Assembly: GCA_965658965.1 (NCBI GenBank)
Contig: CBFHVV010000005.1
Coordinates: 1 to 64,000, forward strand
Source: Croceimicrobium sp965658965
GTDB taxonomy: Bacteria > Bacteroidota > Bacteroidia > Flavobacteriales > Schleiferiaceae
Direction of reading: 5' to 3'
Length of the DNA: 64,000 nt
Shown: in pieces, positions 59,858-64,000 of the stretch
Layout: each line of letters opens with the position of its first letter
Position numbering within the stretch: the first letter of the stretch is position 1
Notes under the pieces: generated by a model
Databases searched by the model: none
What the model was told of the DNA's origin: nothing
The model's input: the letters and a program-made list of their open reading frames with translations, nothing else
Made by a program: the position numbers and the translations under genes

Positions 59858-62119
59858 ATGTCATTACTCCAGTTTTTTAGACTGTTGAATAGAAATATAA
59901 ATCTATTCTTACTATGCGCTCTAACTCTGGTGGTGGTGACTTATATGCTTACTTTAAACTTACCCAAGTCCTATGAAACAGAGATGGAAATCTTTACAGG
60001 CATTGCCTCGGGGATAAATATTGAGGAAGTAGATAATACCAAGGTTGATTATTTTACCACGAGTACTGAATACGATAACCTAATCAACATAATAAAATCG
60101 CGACAAACTTTAGAGGAAGTAGGCATGCGCTTACTAGTTCAGCATATGATGCTGGATAGTGCCGACCCAGCCTACATTACCGCTGAGAATTACGGGCACT
60201 TTCGTTATAAAATGCCAGACAGTTTAGAGCAAATTCTTCTAGACCCCTATTCCGTAGAAAATACTTTACGTCGCATCCGCAATTACCGTCAAATTCATGT
60301 AAATGATTCGCGGGTGAAAAGCACATTTGAACGGGAAGGCTCACCTTACAGTTACAAGTCGCTTGAAGGTGTTCAGGTAAAGCGGGTGCAAAATTCAGAC
60401 TTAATTCAGTTGAGCTTTTCTTGCAATGATCCTGGTATTGCTCAAAACACATTACTCATTTTAACCGAGGTTTTTACAAATAACCTAGCGACCATTAAAA
60501 CCGGACAAAGCAGTGATGTTGTATCCTATTTTCAGGAGAAAGTAGACGAGGCTGCCCGGGTATTGAATGATGCAGAAGCGGCCTTGCAAGACTTCCGAAT
60601 AAAGTATCGCATCATAAATTATGCGGAACAAACACGAAACTTGGCCATCGAGAAAGAGAGGATGGAGGATGAGTTTCAAAAAGAGCGTGCTAAAAAGAAA
60701 GCGGCCGAAGCCGTTTTAGCTAAATTAGAAAAGCAGCTTTCCTTAAATAATGTAATGATCAAATTGGGCAACGCCATTCTTGAGCGCAAGAAAGAGTTGA
60801 TTGATTTACGTTCACAGATTGCGGAAATGGAAACCTATCTGAACGATCAAAGTTTGTTGAACCAATTGCGAGCAAAAGCAAGCCGTTTAGAAGAACAAGT
60901 TCGCAATCAGCTTATGGAGCGCTACGAGTATAGTCGAACGACAGACGGAATACAAATTTCTTCTCTTATTGGTGAATGGTTGCGTTATACTTTGTTATTA
61001 GACGAAACAGATGCTCGAATTGCGGTTTTCCTAGATAGAAAGCAATACTTTAGAGAGCAGTATGATATTTATGCTCCTTTAGGTTCGCAGTTTGCACGCC
61101 TAGAAAGAGATATCAGTATTAAAGAATCTAATTACCTCGAACTACTTTATAATTTAAATCAAGCTTTAATTAGGCAGAAGAGCGAATTGGTGTCATCAGG
61201 AGGCTTGGTTATTACCTCACCGCCACCTTACCCACATAACCCAATACCCTCTAAAGCTATGCTTTTAGTAGCGGTTGCTGGTGTGATGGGCTTTTTGGTT
61301 CCTTTCTTATTTATTCTTGTTAAAGAGCTCCTAGATTCTTCAATCAGAACTCCAGAAAGAGGTGAAGAGCTTAGTGGCTTAAAACTGATCGGTGCCTATC
61401 CTGATTTAACTACTCGTAGTGAAGTTAAGAATATTGATTTTGAATGGCTACATGATAAGGCTGCGGCTCATGTAACCCAAAACATACGATTAGAAAGTCG
61501 CAAACTAGGTAACAGCCGAGGGGGGCCAGTGGCGCAAAATATTTTGGTTTTTAGTACCCGCCAAAACGATGGTAAATTATTGACAACCCACGTTATCGCC
61601 AATGAATTGGTTAGCTTAAACTTTCGTGTCTTAGTCTTGGGATACAAAGATTTATCAGAAGAGGAAACTCCTTACTATGATTACGTTAAATACGATTCCG
61701 ATAAGCGTTTTGTAAACTCAGAGCATTTAAGTGAATTGATTCCTATTGGCTATGACCCAGGTTTATATGATTACTGTTTTTTGATTCTGCAGCCAATAAT
61801 TGTCAATCCCTATCCATTAAATTTATTAGATCAATTTTCTGCTGGTATTTGCGTTACCGGCGCCTTTAGAAATTGGGGTAGAGCGGATACAACCGCCCTC
61901 AAAGATTTTTCAGAAATCTTACAGTTCAAGTCAGGCTTGATGCTTAATGCCGTTGAACCCGATTATATGGTGTCAGTTTTAGGGGAAATTCAAAAGGATA
62001 GGACTGCCATAAGGGTCTTTATAAAACGTATATTAAGTATGCAGCTACGAGGTGCAAAGCCTAAAACCAAAAAGGCCACTTCTAAGCGAAAAGATAAAAA
62101 TGGCAAGCTAATTACTTAA
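59858..62119 (+). CDS. Wzc-like chain-length protein with decayed kinase domain
   Basis: A 753-residue polysaccharide co-polymerase. A Wzz-type part with TM1 (about 17-35), a long periplasmic coiled coil (about 200-440) and TM2 (about 468-490, AMLLVAVAGVMGFLVPF) is followed by a cytoplasmic BY-kinase-like domain (about 520-720). Here the P-loop reads STRQNDGKLLTT instead of the usual GEGKS/T, and the positions of the Walker A' and B Asp show VLVLGYKD and CFLILQPI, so Asp residues are missing. No Tyr-rich tail exists; the tail is Lys-rich. It is likely a kinase-dead regulator of export. Confidence 0.85.
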   Translation: MSLLQFFRLLNRNINLFLLCALTLVVVTYMLTLNLPKSYETEMEIFTGIASGINIEEVDNTKVDYFTTSTEYDNLINIIKSRQTLEEVGMRLLVQHMMLDSADPAYITAENYGHFRYKMPDSLEQILLDPYSVENTLRRIRNYRQIHVNDSRVKSTFEREGSPYSYKSLEGVQVKRVQNSDLIQLSFSCNDPGIAQNTLLILTEVFTNNLATIKTGQSSDVVSYFQEKVDEAARVLNDAEAALQDFRIKYRIINYAEQTRNLAIEKERMEDEFQKERAKKKAAEAVLAKLEKQLSLNNVMIKLGNAILERKKELIDLRSQIAEMETYLNDQSLLNQLRAKASRLEEQVRNQLMERYEYSRTTDGIQISSLIGEWLRYTLLLDETDARIAVFLDRKQYFREQYDIYAPLGSQFARLERDISIKESNYLELLYNLNQALIRQKSELVSSGGLVITSPPPYPHNPIPSKAMLLVAVAGVMGFLVPFLFILVKELLDSSIRTPERGEELSGLKLIGAYPDLTTRSEVKNIDFEWLHDKAAAHVTQNIRLESRKLGNSRGGPVAQNILVFSTRQNDGKLLTTHVIANELVSLNFRVLVLGYKDLSEEETPYYDYVKYDSDKRFVNSEHLSELIPIGYDPGLYDYCFLILQPIIVNPYPLNLLDQFSAGICVTGAFRNWGRADTTALKDFSEILQFKSGLMLNAVEPDYMVSVLGEIQKDRTAIRVFIKRILSMQLRGAKPKTKKATSKRKDKNGKLIT

Positions 62120-63578
62120 AGAAATTCTTTTTCTGATCATCGGGTAGTTCATACTCGCCATCTTTATCAGGATTCCAGTACTTCATGGTAAACACAAAGG
62201 TTAGAGGAATAAAGGTGGTAAAGTGTTCTGGCATCTGAGTCATTACTTCATTACCATAGCTAGCAGCCAAAATTCCCGCATAGCCAGCTAAAGCTGCCAT
62301 GGCAATATTTTGTTTTTCCTTGTCTTTATATTGCCAAGTACGCCATACACCGTAGGCTAAAATAAAAAGCCAACTATAAACATATAGTGTATGTCCAACT
62401 CTGCCAGTTTCTGCACGTATTCTTGTGAAAAGGCCGTCCGTAGGGAAGTTTGCCATCCATGTGCCCGGTGAAAAGCGTTTACCCCATGTTCCTGCTGTGC
62501 CAACCCCAGTTCCAATGGGCTTATCCGATAAATAAGCAGATAATAATTCACGATTTATTAAACGAACATTTAAACTAGGATCATCTGTATTTAGGGCAGA
62601 TCTAAAACGTTGAATATCATAAATGCCCGAACCAATGTTGGTAAATTTTAGAAAGGAGAAGGCAAATACCATTACCGAAGCTCCAATAATTAACATGCGC
62701 TTATTGCGAATCATGATAAGGTACAAAATACCACCAGCGCCTGGTACCGCTATTGCACCGCGTGTTCCACTAATTAACATAGCATAGGCACAAAGTAAGG
62801 CCACGGTTAAGAAAAATAACTTACGCTTTAGATTATAAGGCCCTAAAAAAAGCACCGCTGCGGAAATAGCTACGTGGCCCATACCCGCTCCGTACATACC
62901 CGCATCTGTAAAGTTTCCGAAAATACGGAGCTTTCCAAATAAAACATGCGTTGTTTCTGCACCAGCATTTAACCAAGCTTGCTCAAATCGATCAACGCCA
63001 ATAAATTTTTGTCTTAGTCCCCATAATGCAGATACAATAGAGGCGTACATCCATAAGTTTAAAAAGGTATACCAGTCTTTTTTATCTCGAACCAATACAA
63101 AGCAAATTGTAATAATTAGTAGCTGGTAGAGAGCGATACCTCGCATAGCATAAAACCAAGCAGCGGCCGAATAGGCTAAAGGGTTTGCCAATTGTAATAT
63201 TACAAATGACATCCATAATATCATCAGGAAGTTTACCACATTATAGGCGCCTGAGAAGTCTGTGCTTTGCCATTTCTTTAAAATTATAACAATCAGAGAT
63301 AGCACAAGAAAGCTATCAACGGCTAAGCCTAATGGAGCATCAAAGGGAGCATAGCGGCCAAAGCTGGGAATGGCGTAAGCCACGAGCATAGCAGACCAAA
63401 GTCCGATCTTGGGGTTTTCGAAAAATTTAGCGAAAAAAATAAGGGCCACCGGAATAGCAATAAAGACACCAGCAATAACCACTCCTTTATCGGCAATGAG
63501 ATGGGCACCAAGTACTGCAAAAATTAAGGCATATAGGTACTTTAGGAAGGGCTGGATTTTTTCAAGAATCCTATTCAT
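62112..63578 (-). CDS. O-antigen ligase/polymerase-like membrane protein
   Basis: A 488-residue protein with about ten to twelve hydrophobic helices. The long periplasmic loop between helices near residues 320-390 (RFRSALNTDDPSLNVRLINRELLSAYLSDKPIGTGVGTAGTWG in several pieces) contains the G-x-G-x-G region seen in the Wzy_C/O-antigen ligase superfamily. It would polymerise or ligate the repeat units. It runs opposite to the Wzc-like gene and overlaps its end by eight bases. It starts 11 bases after the partial gene at the window edge. Confidence 0.8.
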   Translation of the reverse strand: MNRILEKIQPFLKYLYALIFAVLGAHLIADKGVVIAGVFIAIPVALIFFAKFFENPKIGLWSAMLVAYAIPSFGRYAPFDAPLGLAVDSFLVLSLIVIILKKWQSTDFSGAYNVVNFLMILWMSFVILQLANPLAYSAAAWFYAMRGIALYQLLIITICFVLVRDKKDWYTFLNLWMYASIVSALWGLRQKFIGVDRFEQAWLNAGAETTHVLFGKLRIFGNFTDAGMYGAGMGHVAISAAVLFLGPYNLKRKLFFLTVALLCAYAMLISGTRGAIAVPGAGGILYLIMIRNKRMLIIGASVMVFAFSFLKFTNIGSGIYDIQRFRSALNTDDPSLNVRLINRELLSAYLSDKPIGTGVGTAGTWGKRFSPGTWMANFPTDGLFTRIRAETGRVGHTLYVYSWLFILAYGVWRTWQYKDKEKQNIAMAALAGYAGILAASYGNEVMTQMPEHFTTFIPLTFVFTMKYWNPDKDGEYELPDDQKKNFFK

Positions 63579-63589
63579 CTTTACCGAAA

Positions 63590-64000
63590 TCAGTAGGTAC
63601 CTTCATTCTCACTATCGCTATCTTCTGCTCCCCAATCCATAGTGCCGTTTTCAATCGCTTCACTTTCCAGTTCTAGTTGTCTCTTTAATAGAGCATCTTC
63701 TAGTGCCACTATTTTTAAGAAATCGGTTTTGTCGGTCTCAAAATAAAGATATTCAAACAGGGCCACAGATCCGTAAACAGAGCGACCTCTGCGACTAAAG
63801 CCTTTACGAACGCCTTCTACATCGTTAAATAACTCGTGTAAATTACAAATGTGAAAATGAATCGTTTTATCTCGTTTGTTGTTTTGTAAGCTTAAAACTA
63901 GATTCCGATCGTAATTGGGCTTTACAATAACGTTGGCCTTTAAAATTTCTAAAATATCCTTCTCCTTAATATCACTAATTAGCTTACTATCAAGAGTTTT
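63590..64000 (-). CDS. Unidentified protein, C-terminal part (5' end outside window)
   Basis: The frame is open from base 64000 to the TGA at 63590-63592 with no start codon in the window except one near the end; 136 residues are visible. The sequence is highly charged, with NKRDKTIHFHICNLHELFND and VYGSVALFEYLYFETDKTD, and ends in an acidic tail (WGAEDSDSENEGTY). No domain recognised. It lies 11 bases before the O-antigen ligase-like gene on the same strand, so it probably belongs to the polysaccharide locus. Confidence 0.7.
   Translation of the reverse strand, partial: KTLDSKLISDIKEKDILEILKANVIVKPNYDRNLVLSLQNNKRDKTIHFHICNLHELFNDVEGVRKGFSRRGRSVYGSVALFEYLYFETDKTDFLKIVALEDALLKRQLELESEAIENGTMDWGAEDSDSENEGTY

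Noticed and set aside
52216..64000. Polysaccharide locus as a recently acquired genomic island
   Set aside because: No integrase, IS element or flanking tRNA was seen, and base composition by eye is like the surroundings.

Overview
The window looks like a chromosomal segment from a member of the Bacteroidota, most likely Flavobacteriales; I cannot fix the family. The evidence is: moderate-to-low GC; promoters of the TAnnTTTG (-7) type instead of TATAAT; few Shine-Dalgarno sites; lipoproteins with MKK...SC leaders; proteins with C-terminal type IX secretion sorting domains; TonB-dependent receptors; the ECF sigma/anti-sigma trio; bacillithiol deacetylase BshB1; split transketolase; and the small Bacteroidota-type protein after rpmG. 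I see no phage, IS element, CRISPR array or rRNA operon.

Layout. 1-2.2 kb: end of a TonB receptor, a GT2 glycosyltransferase and a small T9SS cargo protein. 2.3-4.6 kb: a histidine kinase/OmpR-type regulator pair. 4.6-7.6 kb: a tight minus-strand operon of an SRPBCC protein (frameshifted), a DUF429 protein, a photolyase/cryptochrome and a DUF2452 protein. 7.7-11.8 kb: universal stress protein, nucleoside phosphorylase, RNase Y, a probable 6S RNA, ZapA and a coiled-coil partner. 12.3-20.2 kb: envelope genes (M23 peptidase, carboxypeptidase-like protein, TonB receptor, TPR-like membrane protein, PBP1A). 20.2-28.8 kb: DUF4197 lipoprotein, CinA, ribosomal proteins L28 and L33 with DUF4295, FtsY, RimO, lumazine synthase, TPR protein, RecF, DUF721, Ndk. 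28.9-33.4 kb: lipoprotein, BshB1, GT4, tRNA-His and an ECF sigma operon.

33.5-39 kb: four consecutive homologous lipoprotein genes of a family I cannot name, divergent from the ECF operon. 39.4-44 kb: a YaiO-like outer-membrane protein and the two halves of transketolase with a von Willebrand A protein between them. 44-52 kb: YchF, ParE, a small membrane protein overlapping both neighbours, ParC, and a choice-of-anchor B/T9SS protein.

52-64 kb: a polysaccharide locus with a glycosyltransferase, sulfotransferase, flippase, NtrC-type regulator, Hpt protein, stand-alone receiver, initiating sugar transferase fused to a degenerate receiver, half-size TolC-like protein, Wzc-like protein with a decayed kinase domain, O-antigen ligase/polymerase-like protein and a partial gene. 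Phosphorelay parts without a kinase, wired by gene order and protein fusion into polysaccharide initiation, are the most interesting feature. The four-lipoprotein array and the VWA gene inside transketolase come next. All functional statements are from reading the sequence; no database search was run.
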